Shown here: positions 43,635-54,330 of the stretch, one piece after another
How positions within the stretch are numbered: position 1 is the first letter of the stretch
How the letters are laid out: every line of letters begins with the position of its first letter
Origin: Usitatibacter rugosus
GTDB taxonomy: Bacteria; Pseudomonadota; Gammaproteobacteria; Burkholderiales; Usitatibacteraceae
Direction: 5' to 3'
DNA: 64,000 nucleotides
NCBI RefSeq assembly: GCF_013003965.1
Contig: NZ_CP053069.1
Coordinates: 1,581,419-1,645,418 of the forward strand
Made by a program: the position numbers and the translations under genes
Notes under the pieces: generated by a model
Database searches by the model: none
What the model was told of the DNA's origin: nothing
What the model saw: only the letters and a program-made list of their open reading frames with translations

Positions 43635-43642
43635 GGAGCCCT

Positions 43643-44707
43643 ATGAAGATCGCACTGCTGGCCGGAGACGGCATCGGCCCCGAGATCCTGCGCGAAGCGG
43701 TTCGCGTGCTGGACGTCCTGCGTGGCGAAGGCCTCAAGATCGAGACGGAAGAGGCCCTCGTCGGTGGCGCGGCGTACGACGCGCATGGCGATCCGCTGCC
43801 CGAAGCCACGCTGAAGCTCGCCAAGCAAGCCGACGCCGTCCTCTTTGGTGCGGTCGGCGGCCCGAAGTACGACACGCTGGTCCGCAACAAGCGGCCCGAG
43901 CGCGCGATCCTCGATCTTCGCAAAGAGTGTGATTTCTTCGCGAACCTGCGCCCGGCGACCGTCTTCCCGGAGCTGGCGGATGCGAGCTCGCTGAAACCCG
44001 AGATTGTCAGTGGCCTCGACATCATGATCGTGAGAGAGCTCACCGGAGACATCTACTTCGGCCAGCCGCGCGGCATCACGGGTGACGCCCCGAACCGCGA
44101 AGGCTTCAACACCATGCGGTACACGGAGGCGCAGATCACGCGCATCCTCCACGCCGGCTTCAAGACGGCGCAGGCCCGCGGCAAGCGCCTGTGCAGCGTC
44201 GACAAGATGAACGTGCTGGAGACCACGCAGCTCTGGCGCGACATCGCGATGGAAATCGCGCCGCAGTATCCGGATGTGGAGCTAACCCACATGCTCGTGG
44301 ATAATTGCGCCATGCAGCTCGTGCGCAACCCCCGCCAGTTCGACGTGGTCGTGACCGGCAACATGTTCGGCGACATCCTCAGCGATGAAGCTTCCATGTT
44401 GACGGGCTCGATCGGCATGCTGCCGTCCGCGTCCCTGGATGCGAACGGCAAGGGCCTCTACGAGCCGATCCACGGCTCCGCGCCCGACATCGCCGGCAAG
44501 GGCATCGCCAATCCGCTCGCCCAGATCCTCTCGATGGGGATGATGTTCAAGTACACCTTCGGCCGCACGGACATCTCCGATCGCATCGAGAAAGCCGTCC
44601 GTTCCGCGCTCGCCGCGGGCCTGCGCACGGCGGACATCGCCTCGAAGACCACGAAGAAACCGTCCACCACCTCCGAGATCGGCACGGCGGTGGTGAAAGC
44701 GATCTAA
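43643..44707 (+). CDS. leuB: 3-isopropylmalate dehydrogenase
   Basis: 354 residues, normal length. It oxidises and decarboxylates 3-isopropylmalate with NAD, the third committed step of leucine synthesis. Signatures: [90 protein letters not shown] and [22 protein letters not shown] stands five bases before the ATG. Confidence 0.97.
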   Translation: MKIALLAGDGIGPEILREAVRVLDVLRGEGLKIETEEALVGGAAYDAHGDPLPEATLKLAKQADAVLFGAVGGPKYDTLVRNKRPERAILDLRKECDFFANLRPATVFPELADASSLKPEIVSGLDIMIVRELTGDIYFGQPRGITGDAPNREGFNTMRYTEAQITRILHAGFKTAQARGKRLCSVDKMNVLETTQLWRDIAMEIAPQYPDVELTHMLVDNCAMQLVRNPRQFDVVVTGNMFGDILSDEASMLTGSIGMLPSASLDANGKGLYEPIHGSAPDIAGKGIANPLAQILSMGMMFKYTFGRTDISDRIEKAVRSALAAGLRTADIASKTTKKPSTTSEIGTAVVKAI

Positions 44708-44727
44708 GACCGGACGAGAAGCGGGGA

Positions 44728-44748
44728 CGAGAGGCGGCCCGCCTCTCG
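44728..44748 (+). terminator. Stem-loop between leuB and asd
   Basis: CGAGAGGCG, loop GCC, CGCCTCTCG: a perfect 9-bp stem 21 bases after the leuB stop. It is not followed by a T run, so it may be a processing or partial termination signal. Confidence 0.45.
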
Positions 44749-44785
44749 ACCTCGATCCCTCCGCCTCGGGAAGAAGAGAACGACA

Positions 44786-45907
44786 ATGAAAACCGTTGGA
44801 TTCGTCGGCTGGCGCGGCATGGTCGGCTCCGTCTTGATGGAGCGCATGCGCGAGGAGCGTGATTTCGATTTCATCGACCCGGTGTTCTTCACCACGTCGA
44901 ACGTGGGCGGCCCCGGCCCCGACGTCGGCAAACCGGTCACCACGCTTAAAGATGCGAACGACGTCGCGGAGCTCGCGAAGCTGGACTGCATCATCACGTG
45001 CCAGGGCGGCGACTACACCAAGGCCATCTTCCCGAAGCTGCGCGCGGCCGGCTGGAAGGGCTACTGGATCGACGCGGCCTCGGCCCTTCGCATGGAGAAG
45101 GACGCGGTCATCATCCTCGACCCGGTGAATCGCCCGGTGATCGACGCCGCCATCAAGGCCGGCAAGAAGGACTTCATCGGCGGCAACTGCACGGTGAGCT
45201 GCATGCTGATGGCGGTCGACGGCCTTTTCAAGGCCGACCTCATCGAGTGGATCAGCGCCATGACCTACCAGGCCGCTTCGGGCGGCGGCGCGCAAACGAT
45301 GCGGGAGCTCCTGCAGCAGATGGGCGAGGTGCACTTCGCCGCCAAGGGGATGCTCCAGGACCCCAACTCGCCGATCCTCGACATCGACCGCGAAGTGGCC
45401 GGGATCCTCCGCGACGAGAGCTTCCCCACGGAGCACTTCGGCGTTCCCCTGGCCGGAAGCTTGCTGCCTTGGATCGACACCGACCTCGGCAACGGCCAGA
45501 GCCGCGAAGAGTGGAAGGGCGATGCCGAGACCAACAAGATCCTCGGCCGCGCCGACGGAAACCGGGTGGCGGTCGACGGCGTATGCGTACGGGTGGGGGC
45601 CATGCGCTGCCATTCGCAGGGCCTCACCATCAAGTTGAAGAAGGACGTCCCGCTGGAAGAGATCGAGTCGATCCTCGCTTCCGGGAACAAGTGGGTGAAG
45701 GTCGTCCCGAACAAGCGGGAAGAGACCCTCAAGCGCTTGACGCCCGTGGCCGTGACCGGAACGCTCGAAATCCCCATCGGGCGCCTGCGGAAGCTGAAGA
45801 TGGGCGGGCAGTACCTGTCGGCCTTCACGGTCGGCGACCAGCTCCTCTGGGGGGCCGCCGAACCCCTCCGCCGCATGCTGCGGATCCTGGCCGGCAAGCT
45901 GGTCTGA
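44786..45907 (+). CDS. asd: Aspartate-semialdehyde dehydrogenase
   Basis: 373 residues, as in the proteobacterial Asd type. It makes aspartate semialdehyde from aspartyl phosphate with NADPH, feeding lysine/diaminopimelate, threonine and methionine. Seen: [17 protein letters not shown] (NADP loop), [15 protein letters not shown], and [14 protein letters not shown] with the active-site C135; later [11 protein letters not shown]. Followed by a family A palindrome pair and the fimV promoter. Confidence 0.97.
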   Translation: MKTVGFVGWRGMVGSVLMERMREERDFDFIDPVFFTTSNVGGPGPDVGKPVTTLKDANDVAELAKLDCIITCQGGDYTKAIFPKLRAAGWKGYWIDAASALRMEKDAVIILDPVNRPVIDAAIKAGKKDFIGGNCTVSCMLMAVDGLFKADLIEWISAMTYQAASGGGAQTMRELLQQMGEVHFAAKGMLQDPNSPILDIDREVAGILRDESFPTEHFGVPLAGSLLPWIDTDLGNGQSREEWKGDAETNKILGRADGNRVAVDGVCVRVGAMRCHSQGLTIKLKKDVPLEEIESILASGNKWVKVVPNKREETLKRLTPVAVTGTLEIPIGRLRKLKMGGQYLSAFTVGDQLLWGAAEPLRRMLRILAGKLV

Positions 45908-45918
45908 CCTCCGCTTCC

Positions 45919-45973
45919 GTCACTCCCGCGAAGGCGGGAGTCCATCTGGGCCCCCGCCTTCGCGGGGGTGACG
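45919..45973. repeat. Family A palindrome pair, head to head
   Basis: GTCACTCCCGCGAAGGCGGG (45919) followed by AGTCCATC, then an inverted copy ending CGGGGGTGACG (45973). The two units face each other, so besides their own small stems they can pair with each other into one long hairpin. It lies 12 bases after the asd stop and can serve as its terminator. The rest of the 227-base gap holds a Lys/Arg-neutral stretch with no gene and the fimV promoter. Confidence 0.85.
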
Positions 45974-46086
45974 ACGGTTTCGAGGGGGTCAGGGAGGGGG
46001 TCAAACGGCCCGGATTCGCGGGGCGGGCCGGAAAATTCGCTTGTAAAAAGTCGTACTTAAGCGATAATTCGATAATCCCGGTGAAG

Positions 46087-46128
46087 TTGAAACAATAAAT
46101 ACTTGATGCTACGATCTTTTTACCGGAG
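46087..46128 (+). promoter_or_regulatory. fimV promoter and ribosome site
   Basis: TTGAAA (46087-46092), 17 bases, TACGAT (46110-46115): a good sigma-70 promoter in an AT-rich stretch. GGAG (46125-46128) lies six bases before the ATG at 46135 and supports that start over the later ATGs. Confidence 0.72.
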
Positions 46129-46134
46129 TTCTGG

Positions 46135-48717
46135 ATGGGGATGGGCCTGACGATGGTGAGGACAATCAAGAAGGGGGTCGCACTCGCGCTACTCCTCGGA
46201 GTGAGCGCAGTGGCGCACGCTGCCGGCCTCGGCAAGCTCACGGTTACTTCAGCGCTGGGACAGCCGCTGGAAGCCGAGATCGAACTCGTCTCGCTGCAGC
46301 CCGGCGAGCTCGAGGTCCTCTCCGCCCGCGTCGCCACGCCAGAGGCTTATCGCGAAGCCCGCATCGAATATTCCGGAGCGCTGCGCCTGCTGCGCTTCGC
46401 GGTCGACAAGCGCCCCAACGGACAGCCGTACATCAAGGTCACGAGCATCGGCCCGATCAACGAGCCGTTCGTCGACGCCCTGATCGAAGTCACCTGGCCC
46501 GCCGGCCGCATCCAACGCGAATACCCGATCCTGCTCGATCCGCCGGGATTCAACTCCTCCCGGGTGGCACCGCAGGGCGCAGCTCCAGCGCCGGCCCCGC
46601 AGGCCGCCAACACACCGCCGGCCGCCGCGCCGGCGGTTGCACCTTCGGCACCCGCCGGCTCCACGCCGCCGGTCGCCTCCGTCACCACCGGCTCGCCGTC
46701 CGCGCGCGCCGAGCTCGGCAGCTCCCGTCCCGATCCCGCCGTCTCCGGCTCGCCCGCCGGTGAGACCTACGGCCCGGTCAAGAAGGGCGACACGCTCAAC
46801 AAGATCGCGACCGAGACCAAGCCCGACGGCGTGAGCCTCGAGCAGATGCTGGTCGCGCTCTACCGCGAGAACCAGGCTGCCTTCGCCGGCAACAACATGA
46901 ACCGCCTGAAGACGGGCCAGATCCTCAAGGTCCCCACGGCGAGCGACGTCGGCAAGATCGAGCAGAAGGACGCCAACAAGGAAATTCGCACGCAGGTCGC
47001 CGACTGGAAGGGCTATCGCGATTCCGTCGCCGGTGGCGTTGCTTCCATCCCCGCGCGCACCGAATCGTCGAGCGCTTCCAGTGGCCGCATCGGCAGCGCC
47101 GCCGTGGTTCCCCCGGCACCCGCGCCCTCGGAGGGCAAGGATTCGCTCAAGTTGTCCAAGTCGGATTCGGGTAAGGGCGGTGCCGCTGGCAAAGGTGGTG
47201 GCCAGGACCGCGTCAATTCGCTCCAGGAAGAAGTGATCGCCAAGGACAAGGCGCTCAAGGAATCGCAATCCCGTGTGGCCGATCTCGAAAAGCAGATCCG
47301 CGACATGCAGCGCCTGCTGGACCTCAAAGGCAGCGCCCCGACCAAGACCGCCGAAGCGCCCAAGACCCCGGACAAGACCGCCAAGGTCGAGCCGCCCAAG
47401 GCCGAGCCGCCGAAAGTCGAGCCCCCGAAGGTCGAGCCGCCCAAGGTCGCGGAAGTGAAGCCGGCCCCGAGCACCACGACCCCGCCGGTCGAGCCGCCGA
47501 AAGTCGTGGCCGAGGCGCCCAAAGCCGAACCGCCGAAGGTCGAGGCTCCGAAGGTGGAGTCCAAGCCCACGCCTGCAAAAGATCCGACGAAGACGCCGAA
47601 GAAGGCTGCTCCGCCGCCCCCGCCGCCCAGCTTCATGGACGAGCTCATCGACAGCCCGGCGTACCTCGCCGCGGGCATCGGCGGCCTCGGCATCATCGGC
47701 CTGGGTGCATACATGTTCATGCGCCGCCGCCGGCAACGTGCCGAAGGTGGACCGATCAGCTCGATGACGAGCGCCTTCCCCTCCGACCTCACGCCCAACT
47801 CCGTATCGGGGAAGCCGGGCGGTGGTCTCGTGGACACCGGCAACAGCTCGTTCCTGACCGACTTCGACAAGACCGGCCCGGGCACCATCGACACGGATGA
47901 GGTCGATCCGGTCGCCGAGGCCGAGGTCTACATCGCCTACGGCCGCGACGCCCAGGCGGAGGAGATCCTCAAGGAGGCCATGGCGCGCGACAAGAACCGC
48001 CATGAGATCTCCCTGAAGCTCCTCGAGATCTACCACGCCCGCAAGAGCGCCACGGCGTTCGAGACGGTCGCCAAGGAGCTCCACGCGCAGGTCGGCGACA
48101 GCCATCCGCTGTGGCAGAAGGCCGCCGCGATGGGCGCGCAGATCGATGCCGCGAACCCGCTGTACGTCGCCGCTGCCTCGGGCACGGCCACGTTCGCCGC
48201 GATGCCGCAGGCTGCCCCGGCCCCCGCCAAGCCCGACCTCGACTTCGACCTCGAAGCCACGTCGAGCGGCCACGCGGCCACGGACACCAGCTCGCACGCT
48301 CCAGCTCCCAGCTTCGACCTCGACCTCGACTCCAAGCGTCCGGAGCCCGACCTGCCGACGGATTCCTCGCCCTCGATGGACATGGACCTCGGGTCCGCGT
48401 CCACGCCGGCCGAGACGCCGAAGGAAGACAAGCCTTCGTTCGACTTCGACCTCTCCGGCCTTGATTTCCCGACCTCCAAGCCTGGCTCGGCCGCTTCGGC
48501 GTCCGCGGGCGGCGGCCTGGGTGATCTCAGCCTCGACCTCGGCGGCGACGATGCCGGCGGCAGCGGGGATGACGCGGTGGGCACGAAGCTCGAGCTCGCC
48601 AAGGCGTACCTCGAGATCGGCGACAAGGACGGTGCCCGCGAGATCCTGCAGGAAGTCGTGAAGGAAGGCTCCGGCGGCCAGCGCGACGAGGCCCAGAAGC
48701 TGATCAACGGTCTCTGA
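46135..48717 (+). CDS. fimV: FimV-type polar hub / peptidoglycan-binding protein
   Basis: 860 residues from ATG 46135. A signal peptide (KKGVALALLLGVSAVAHA) is followed by the FimV N-terminal domain (GLGKLTVTSALGQPLEAEIEL), a LysM-like segment (YGPVKKGDTLNKIATETKP, to about residue 265), a coiled coil (SLQEEVIAKDKALKESQ...), a long Pro/Lys/Glu repeat (PPKVEPPK units, residues about 405-500), one membrane helix (about 507-528, AAGIGGLGIIGLGAYMFM), and an acidic cytoplasmic part with TPR-like units and the C-terminal FimV motif (LELAKAYLEIGDKDGAREIL). FimV organises the cell pole for type IV pili and cAMP signalling in known species. It has its own promoter and terminator. Confidence 0.93.
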   Translation: MGMGLTMVRTIKKGVALALLLGVSAVAHAAGLGKLTVTSALGQPLEAEIELVSLQPGELEVLSARVATPEAYREARIEYSGALRLLRFAVDKRPNGQPYIKVTSIGPINEPFVDALIEVTWPAGRIQREYPILLDPPGFNSSRVAPQGAAPAPAPQAANTPPAAAPAVAPSAPAGSTPPVASVTTGSPSARAELGSSRPDPAVSGSPAGETYGPVKKGDTLNKIATETKPDGVSLEQMLVALYRENQAAFAGNNMNRLKTGQILKVPTASDVGKIEQKDANKEIRTQVADWKGYRDSVAGGVASIPARTESSSASSGRIGSAAVVPPAPAPSEGKDSLKLSKSDSGKGGAAGKGGGQDRVNSLQEEVIAKDKALKESQSRVADLEKQIRDMQRLLDLKGSAPTKTAEAPKTPDKTAKVEPPKAEPPKVEPPKVEPPKVAEVKPAPSTTTPPVEPPKVVAEAPKAEPPKVEAPKVESKPTPAKDPTKTPKKAAPPPPPPSFMDELIDSPAYLAAGIGGLGIIGLGAYMFMRRRRQRAEGGPISSMTSAFPSDLTPNSVSGKPGGGLVDTGNSSFLTDFDKTGPGTIDTDEVDPVAEAEVYIAYGRDAQAEEILKEAMARDKNRHEISLKLLEIYHARKSATAFETVAKELHAQVGDSHPLWQKAAAMGAQIDAANPLYVAAASGTATFAAMPQAAPAPAKPDLDFDLEATSSGHAATDTSSHAPAPSFDLDLDSKRPEPDLPTDSSPSMDMDLGSASTPAETPKEDKPSFDFDLSGLDFPTSKPGSAASASAGGGLGDLSLDLGGDDAGGSGDDAVGTKLELAKAYLEIGDKDGAREILQEVVKEGSGGQRDEAQKLINGL

Positions 48718-48744
48718 TCCCAAAGAACTCTTGGCTGTGATTTG

Positions 48745-48776
48745 ATTGGCGGGGGCAACCCCGCCAATTGCTTTTC
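48745..48776 (+). terminator. Rho-independent terminator after fimV
   Basis: ATTGGCGGGG, tetraloop GCAA, CCCCGCCAAT, then TGCTTTTCT: a perfect 10-bp stem with a GNRA loop and a T-rich tail, 27 bases after the fimV stop and 18 bases before the truA ATG. Confidence 0.85.
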
Positions 48777-48793
48777 TGGCCTCCACTTCTCCC

Positions 48794-49576
48794 ATGCGCA
48801 TCGCCCTCGGCCTCGAGTACGACGGCTCCGCCTTCTGCGGATGGCAATCGCAGCCGGGCGGCTGCGGCGTGCAGGACCATCTCGAGAAGGCGCTCTCCAC
48901 GTTCGCCGATCGCCCGGTCTCGGTCCTCGCCGCGGGCCGCACCGACACCGGGGTTCATGCCACCGCGCAGGTCGTGCACTTCGACACCGACGCGCAGCGC
49001 GACGACAACTCGTGGGTGCGCGGCCCCAATAGCTACCTGGATCCTCGCGTGCGCGTGCTGTGGGCGCGTCCCGTGCCGGACGAATTCCACGCGCGCTTCA
49101 GTGCCCGCTCGCGCACGTACTACTACTTGTTGCTGGACGATCCGGTCGCGCCCGCCGCGCTGAACGCGCGCATGGGCTGGTTCCACAAGCCGCTCGATGT
49201 CGCGGCCATGTCGGCCACGATGGGGATGTTCCTGGGCGAGCACGACTTCAGCGCCTTCCGCGATGCGCAATGCCAGGCCAAGTCCCCGGTGAAGGTGATG
49301 CACGAGGCACGGATCGAGCGGCGCGGAAACATGATCGTGTTCACGTTCCGCGCGAGCGCCTTCCTGCACCACATGGTGCGAAACCTCGTGGGCTCGCTGG
49401 TCTACGTGGGCGCGGGCCGCTTCGATGCCGAGGCGCTGGCGAAGGTGTTCGCCTCCCTCGACCGCCGCAACGCCGCGCCGACGTTCGCGCCCGACGGGCT
49501 CTACCTCGCGGCCATCGAGTACGATCCTGCTTTCGCCCTCCCGGCCTTCCGGCCGTTCCCGCTCTTCCCCTCATGA
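48794..49576 (+). CDS. truA: tRNA pseudouridine synthase A
   Basis: 260 residues from ATG 48794 (MRIALGLEYDGSAFCGWQ), normal length; a longer frame from 48746 would overlap the terminator. It isomerises uridines 38-40 of the anticodon arm of tRNA. Catalytic Asp is D51 in AAGRTDTGVHA; also RTYYYLLLDD and FTFRASAFLHHMVRNLVGSL. The stop overlaps the trpF ATG (ATGA), the usual truA-trpF link in this group. Confidence 0.96.
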   Translation: MRIALGLEYDGSAFCGWQSQPGGCGVQDHLEKALSTFADRPVSVLAAGRTDTGVHATAQVVHFDTDAQRDDNSWVRGPNSYLDPRVRVLWARPVPDEFHARFSARSRTYYYLLLDDPVAPAALNARMGWFHKPLDVAAMSATMGMFLGEHDFSAFRDAQCQAKSPVKVMHEARIERRGNMIVFTFRASAFLHHMVRNLVGSLVYVGAGRFDAEALAKVFASLDRRNAAPTFAPDGLYLAAIEYDPAFALPAFRPFPLFPS

Positions 49577-50205
49577 GAACGCGCATCAAGATCTGCGGCC
49601 TGCGGGATCCGGGGCACGCGAAGCTCGCGGCACAGGAGGGCGCGGATGCGATAGGCCTCGTGTTCCATGCCGCCAGCCCGCGCGCGATCTCGATCGAGGA
49701 CGCTATGCGCGTCGCGGCCGCGGTCCCGCCGTTCGTGATGACGGTGGGTCTCTTCGTGGATGCGCCCGAATCGGAGATCCGCCGCGTGCTGGAGCGCGTG
49801 CCCCTGGACCTCCTGCAATTCCACGGTAACGAAACCCCCGGGGAGTGCGAGCGTTTCGGAAAACCTTTCCTGCGTGCGGTACGCATGGAAGAGGGGGTCG
49901 ATTTGGTAGAATACGCACATCGATTTTCGAGCGCGAAAGCGCTGCTGCTCGATGCCCACGTGCCCGGTGTCCCAGGAGGGACCGGTCACCGATTCGACTG
50001 GGGACGCATTCCCCGCGAGCTACCCATACCCATCGTGCTGTCCGGCGGTCTCGATTCCGGGAACGTAGGCCAGGCGATTCGCGAGACGCGGCCCTGGGCC
50101 GTGGATGTCTCCAGTGGCGTGGAAGGCCAGCGAGGCGTGAAGGACCCGGCAAAGATCACCGCATTCATCCGGAGCGTTCAACGTGAAGATGTACGACCTG
50201 CCTGA
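49573..50205 (+). CDS. trpF: Phosphoribosylanthranilate isomerase
   Basis: 210 residues, a single (beta/alpha)8 domain. Third step of tryptophan synthesis after anthranilate. Seen: [17 protein letters not shown] with the catalytic Cys, [27 protein letters not shown] with the catalytic Asp, LLQFHGNE, and [13 protein letters not shown] with [10 protein letters not shown], the phosphate site. The gene overlaps trpB by 23 bases. Confidence 0.95.
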   Translation: MRTRIKICGLRDPGHAKLAAQEGADAIGLVFHAASPRAISIEDAMRVAAAVPPFVMTVGLFVDAPESEIRRVLERVPLDLLQFHGNETPGECERFGKPFLRAVRMEEGVDLVEYAHRFSSAKALLLDAHVPGVPGGTGHRFDWGRIPRELPIPIVLSGGLDSGNVGQAIRETRPWAVDVSSGVEGQRGVKDPAKITAFIRSVQREDVRPA

Positions 50206-51382
50206 CGCGAGCGGCCATTTCGGCCGGTACGGGGGCACGTTCGTCGCGGAAACGCTGCGCGCGGCGCTGGACGAGCTCACGCTCGCGTACTCGAAGTACC
50301 GCGAGGACGCCGAATTCCAGGCCGAGCTCGCGGATGAATTCGCGCACTACGTCGGCCGCCCGAGCCCCATCTACCACTGCAAGCGCCTCTCGCGCGAGCT
50401 GGGCGGTGCGCAGATCTACCTCAAGCGCGAAGACCTCAATCACACGGGCGCGCACAAGGTGAACAACACCGTGGGCCAGGCGCTGCTCGCCAAGCGCATG
50501 GGCAAGCCGCGCGTGATCGCCGAGACGGGCGCGGGCCAGCACGGTGTTGCTACAGCGACCGTCGCCGCGCGCTACGGCATGGAATGCGTCGTCTACATGG
50601 GCAGCGAGGACATCGCGCGCCAGGCGCAGAACGTCTATCGCATGAAGTTGCTCGGGGCCACGGTGGTTCCGGTGGAGAGCGGCTCCAAGACCCTGAAGGA
50701 CGCGCTCAACGAAGCGATGCGCGACTGGGTCACCAACGTGCACAACACGTTCTACATCATCGGCACCGTCGCCGGCCCGCATCCGTACCCGATGATGGTG
50801 CGCGACTTCAACTCCATCGTCGGCAAGGAATGCGTCGAGCAGATGCCGGCCTATGCGGGCCGCCAGCCGGACATGGTGCTCGCGTGCGTGGGCGGTGGCT
50901 CCAATGCGATGGGCATCTTCTTCGACTACATCCCGCACGAGAACGTGAAGCTGGTCGGCGTGGAGGCGGGCGGCCTGGGCCTGGAGACGGGCAAGCATGC
51001 CGCGTCGCTCTCGGCCGGCACCCCGGGCGTTCTGCACGGCAACCGCACGTACCTGCTGCAAGACGCGAACGGCCAGATCACCGAAACCCATTCCATCTCG
51101 GCCGGCCTCGACTATCCCGGCGTCGGTCCCGAGCACGCGTGGCTCAAGGATTCCGGCCGCGCGTCGTACGTGGCCGTGAACGACGCGGACACGCTGAAAG
51201 CCTTCCACACGCTCTGCCGCACCGAGGGCATCATCCCCGCGCTGGAATCGAGCCACGCCGTCGCCCACGCGATGAAGATCGCGCCGATGATGGCCAAGGA
51301 CAAGATCCTGCTCGTGAACCTCTCGGGCCGCGGCGACAAGGACATGCACACGGTGGCCACGGCCTCGGGGCTGACGTTTTGA
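50183..51382 (+). CDS. trpB: Tryptophan synthase beta subunit
   Basis: 399 residues from GTG 50183, which is supported by GGAG (50171-50174) at eight bases; the ATG at 50189 is too far. It joins indole and serine with pyridoxal phosphate; K92 in HTGAHKVNN is the Schiff-base lysine. Also [42 protein letters not shown] and ESSHAVAHA. Coupled to trpA by a TTGA overlap. Confidence 0.97.
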   Translation: MKMYDLPDASGHFGRYGGTFVAETLRAALDELTLAYSKYREDAEFQAELADEFAHYVGRPSPIYHCKRLSRELGGAQIYLKREDLNHTGAHKVNNTVGQALLAKRMGKPRVIAETGAGQHGVATATVAARYGMECVVYMGSEDIARQAQNVYRMKLLGATVVPVESGSKTLKDALNEAMRDWVTNVHNTFYIIGTVAGPHPYPMMVRDFNSIVGKECVEQMPAYAGRQPDMVLACVGGGSNAMGIFFDYIPHENVKLVGVEAGGLGLETGKHAASLSAGTPGVLHGNRTYLLQDANGQITETHSISAGLDYPGVGPEHAWLKDSGRASYVAVNDADTLKAFHTLCRTEGIIPALESSHAVAHAMKIAPMMAKDKILLVNLSGRGDKDMHTVATASGLTF

Positions 51383-52194
51383 GCCGCATCGCCGCCACCT
51401 TCGAGAAGCTGCGCGCGCAGAAGCGTGCCGCGCTCATCCCCTTCGTCACCGCGGGCGATCCCGCGCCCGAGCACATGCCCGCGATCATGAAGGCGCTTGT
51501 CGCCGGCGGCGCGGATGTGATCGAGCTGGGCGTCCCGTTCTCCGATCCGATGGCCGACGGCCCCGCGATCCAGCGTTCCTCCGAGCGCGCGTTGAAGCAC
51601 AACGTCGGGCTGCGTGACGTGCTGGCCTTCGTGGCCGCCTTCCGCAAGACCAACGATTCCACACCCGTCGTGCTGATGGGCTACGCGAATCCGGTCGAGC
51701 GCATGGGCTTTGCGGCGTTCGTCACCGAGGCGAAGAAGTGCGGCATCGATGGCGTGCTCATCGTCGACTACCCGCCCGAAGAGAGCGGCCCCTGGCTCGA
51801 GGCCCTTGCGGGCTCGGGCATCGACCCCATCTTCCTGCTCTCGCCCACCTCCACCGACACGAGCATCGAGCGTGTCGCCAAGGTGGCCGCCGGCTACGTG
51901 TACTACGTGTCCCTGAAGGGCGTGACGGGCGCGGCCAACATCGATACGAAAGACGTCGAGGCGATGATGAAGCGCATTCGTTCCCGCACCCAGCTTCCCG
52001 TGGGCGTGGGCTTCGGCATCCGCGATGGCGCCACCGCGAAGCGCGTGGCCGGCTGCGCGGACGCGGTCGTGATCGGCAGCCGCATCGTGCAGGAGATCGC
52101 CGAGGCGCCGGGCGCCGAGATCGGCGCGCGTGTCGAGAAGCTGGTGCGCGAATTCCGCACCGCCATCGATTCGAAGGAGAGCGTGGCCGCATGA
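51379..52194 (+). CDS. trpA: Tryptophan synthase alpha subunit
   Basis: 271 residues from TTG 51379, overlapping the trpB stop as TTGA; no ATG or GTG stands before the conserved [20 protein letters not shown] start. It cleaves indole-3-glycerol phosphate. Catalytic Glu in [20 protein letters not shown], catalytic Asp in [11 protein letters not shown], phosphate site in [10 protein letters not shown]. The stop overlaps accD as ATGA. Confidence 0.96.
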   Translation: MSRIAATFEKLRAQKRAALIPFVTAGDPAPEHMPAIMKALVAGGADVIELGVPFSDPMADGPAIQRSSERALKHNVGLRDVLAFVAAFRKTNDSTPVVLMGYANPVERMGFAAFVTEAKKCGIDGVLIVDYPPEESGPWLEALAGSGIDPIFLLSPTSTDTSIERVAKVAAGYVYYVSLKGVTGAANIDTKDVEAMMKRIRSRTQLPVGVGFGIRDGATAKRVAGCADAVVIGSRIVQEIAEAPGAEIGARVEKLVREFRTAIDSKESVAA

Positions 52195-53060
52195 GCTGGT
52201 TCCGCAAACTCCTCCCGCCGAAGATCAAGCGGGACGTCTCCACGGAGAAGAAGACCGTTCCCGAGGGCCTGTGGAGCAAGTGCCCGTCGTGCGAGGCGGT
52301 GCTCTACTTCACCGACCTCGAGAACAACCTCCACGTGTGCCCCAAGTGCGGCTTCCACAACCGCCTCGCCGCGCGCCAACGCCTGGACCTCTTCCTCGAT
52401 CCCGAAGGCCGTGCGGAGCTCGCCTCCGAAGTCGTGCCGATGGATCCGCTCAAGTTCAAGGACAGCCGCAAGTACGTCGAGCGCCTGGCCGAAGCGGAGA
52501 AGGAAACGGGCGAGACCGACGCGCTGGTCGTGATGCAGGGCTCGGTGAAGAACGTGCCCATGCTCGCGGTCGCGTTCGAGTTCGGCTTTCTCGGCGGCTC
52601 GATGGGCTCCGTGGTCGGTGAGCGATTCGTCCGCGCCGTGCAGGCGTGCTGCGATGAGCAACTGCCCTTCGTGTGCTTCACCGCCACGGGCGGCGCGCGC
52701 ATGCAGGAAGGTCTCTTCTCGCTGATGCAGATGGCCAAGACCACGGCCGCGCTGCACCAGCTCTCGGCCGCGAAGCAGCCTTTCATCTCGATCCTCACCG
52801 ATCCGACGATGGGCGGCGTGTCGGCTTCGTTCGCGTTCATCGGCGACGTCGTCATTGCCGAGCCGGGCGCGCTGATCGGCTTCGCCGGCCCGCGCGTGAT
52901 CGAGCAAACGGTGCGCGAGACGCTGCCCGAAGGCTTCCAGCGCTCCGAGTTCCTGCTGGAGAAGGGCGCGATCGACATGATCGTCGACCGCCGCCAGATG
53001 CGCGAGAAGGTCGCGCGCCTCGTGACGCTCCTCAAGCGCGACCCCGCGCCCGAGGCTTGA
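52191..53060 (+). CDS. accD: Acetyl-CoA carboxylase carboxyltransferase, beta subunit
   Basis: 289 residues. It moves the carboxyl group from biotin to acetyl-CoA to make malonyl-CoA for fatty acids. The N-terminal zinc ribbon is [11 protein letters not shown] and [11 protein letters not shown]; the carboxyltransferase fold shows [36 protein letters not shown] and ADPTMGGV-type ([15 protein letters not shown]). The trp-accD-folC order is classical. The stop overlaps folC as TTGA. Confidence 0.97.
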   Translation: MSWFRKLLPPKIKRDVSTEKKTVPEGLWSKCPSCEAVLYFTDLENNLHVCPKCGFHNRLAARQRLDLFLDPEGRAELASEVVPMDPLKFKDSRKYVERLAEAEKETGETDALVVMQGSVKNVPMLAVAFEFGFLGGSMGSVVGERFVRAVQACCDEQLPFVCFTATGGARMQEGLFSLMQMAKTTAALHQLSAAKQPFISILTDPTMGGVSASFAFIGDVVIAEPGALIGFAGPRVIEQTVRETLPEGFQRSEFLLEKGAIDMIVDRRQMREKVARLVTLLKRDPAPEA

Positions 53061-54313
53061 GCCGCTCGCTCGAGGGCTGGCTCGAGTACATCTCCGCACA
53101 GCATCCCGCGGGCATCGCCCTCGGTCTCGAACGCGTCGGGGACGTCCTCCAGCGCATGGCGTTGCCCACGCCGCGGGTGACGATCACCGTCGGCGGCACC
53201 AACGGCAAGGGCTCCACCTGCGCGATGCTCGAACGCATCCTGCTCGAGTCGGGTTACCGCACCGGCCTCTACACCTCGCCGCACATCGAGACCTACAACG
53301 AGCGCGTGCGGGTCCAGGGTCAGTCCATCACCGATGAAGCGCTCGTGCGTTCCTTCGAGAAGGTCGAGGCCGCGCGCGGTTCGACGCCGCTCACCTACTT
53401 CGAATACGGAACGTTGAGCGCCTTCGCGATCTTCGCCGAGAGCAACCTCGACGCCGTCATCCTCGAGGTGGGCCTCGGCGGAAGGCTCGATGCCGTGAAC
53501 CTGATCGACGCCGATGTCGCGATTGTCGTCTCCGTGGACCTCGACCACCAGTCCTACCTCGGCGACACGCGCGAGAAGATCGGCTTCGAGAAGGCCGGCA
53601 TCTTCCGCGCGGGGCGTCCGGCGATCTTCGGCGACCGGAATCCCCCCGAGTCGCTCGTCGACCACGCGAAGGCGATCGGCGCCGACCTGCAGGTGCTGGG
53701 CAAGGAATACGGCTTCGAGCAGCGCGAGCGCCAGTGGGACTTCATCGGCAAGCGCGGCGCCAAGCGCGCGCTGCCTGTTCCCGCGTTGCGCGGTCACTGG
53801 CAGCTCAAGAACGCATCGGCCGCACTCGCCGCGTTGGACGAAGTCGCCGACAAGCTGCCGATCTCGCTCGGCGAAGTGAAGATGGGCCTGACCCTCGTGA
53901 ACCTGCCGGGCCGCCTGCAGGTGATGCCGGGGCGTCCCACGATCGTCCTCGACGTCGCGCACAACCCGCACGCCGCACGCAGCCTCGCCGATGGACTTCT
54001 CGACATGGGCTTCACGAGGAAGACCACCGCGGTCTTCGCGATGCTGGGCGACAAGGACATCGGCGGCGTGATCGACGCGCTGAAGGGCCGCATCGACCAG
54101 TGGTTCGTCACCACCGTCGCGAACGACCGTGCGGCACCCGCGGAGCGCCTTGCAGAAGAGCTCGCCGCGCGCGGACTGGGCAACGTGACGCGCAGCTTTG
54201 CCACGGTGGCGGCCGCACTCGCCGAAGCGCGTCGGGAGTCGGGTCCGGATGATAGAATTCTCGTCTTCGGAACCTTCAATGCCGTGGCCGACGCGCTCCG
54301 GACCCTGCGCTAG
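53057..54313 (+). CDS. folC: Dihydrofolate synthase / folylpolyglutamate synthase
   Basis: 418 residues from TTG 53057, which overlaps the accD stop; the protein then starts [16 protein letters not shown], as FolC does. It adds glutamate to dihydropteroate and to folates with ATP. P-loop [18 protein letters not shown], then [31 protein letters not shown] and [16 protein letters not shown]. The next gene, a SPOR protein, starts 17 bases on. Confidence 0.95.
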   Translation: MSRSLEGWLEYISAQHPAGIALGLERVGDVLQRMALPTPRVTITVGGTNGKGSTCAMLERILLESGYRTGLYTSPHIETYNERVRVQGQSITDEALVRSFEKVEAARGSTPLTYFEYGTLSAFAIFAESNLDAVILEVGLGGRLDAVNLIDADVAIVVSVDLDHQSYLGDTREKIGFEKAGIFRAGRPAIFGDRNPPESLVDHAKAIGADLQVLGKEYGFEQRERQWDFIGKRGAKRALPVPALRGHWQLKNASAALAALDEVADKLPISLGEVKMGLTLVNLPGRLQVMPGRPTIVLDVAHNPHAARSLADGLLDMGFTRKTTAVFAMLGDKDIGGVIDALKGRIDQWFVTTVANDRAAPAERLAEELAARGLGNVTRSFATVAAALAEARRESGPDDRILVFGTFNAVADALRTLR

Positions 54314-54330
54314 ACCGTCACCCCCGCGCC

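Noticed and set aside
46249-48948. 899-residue minus-strand open frame opposite fimV
   Set aside because: Antisense shadow; FimV features are clear on the plus strand.
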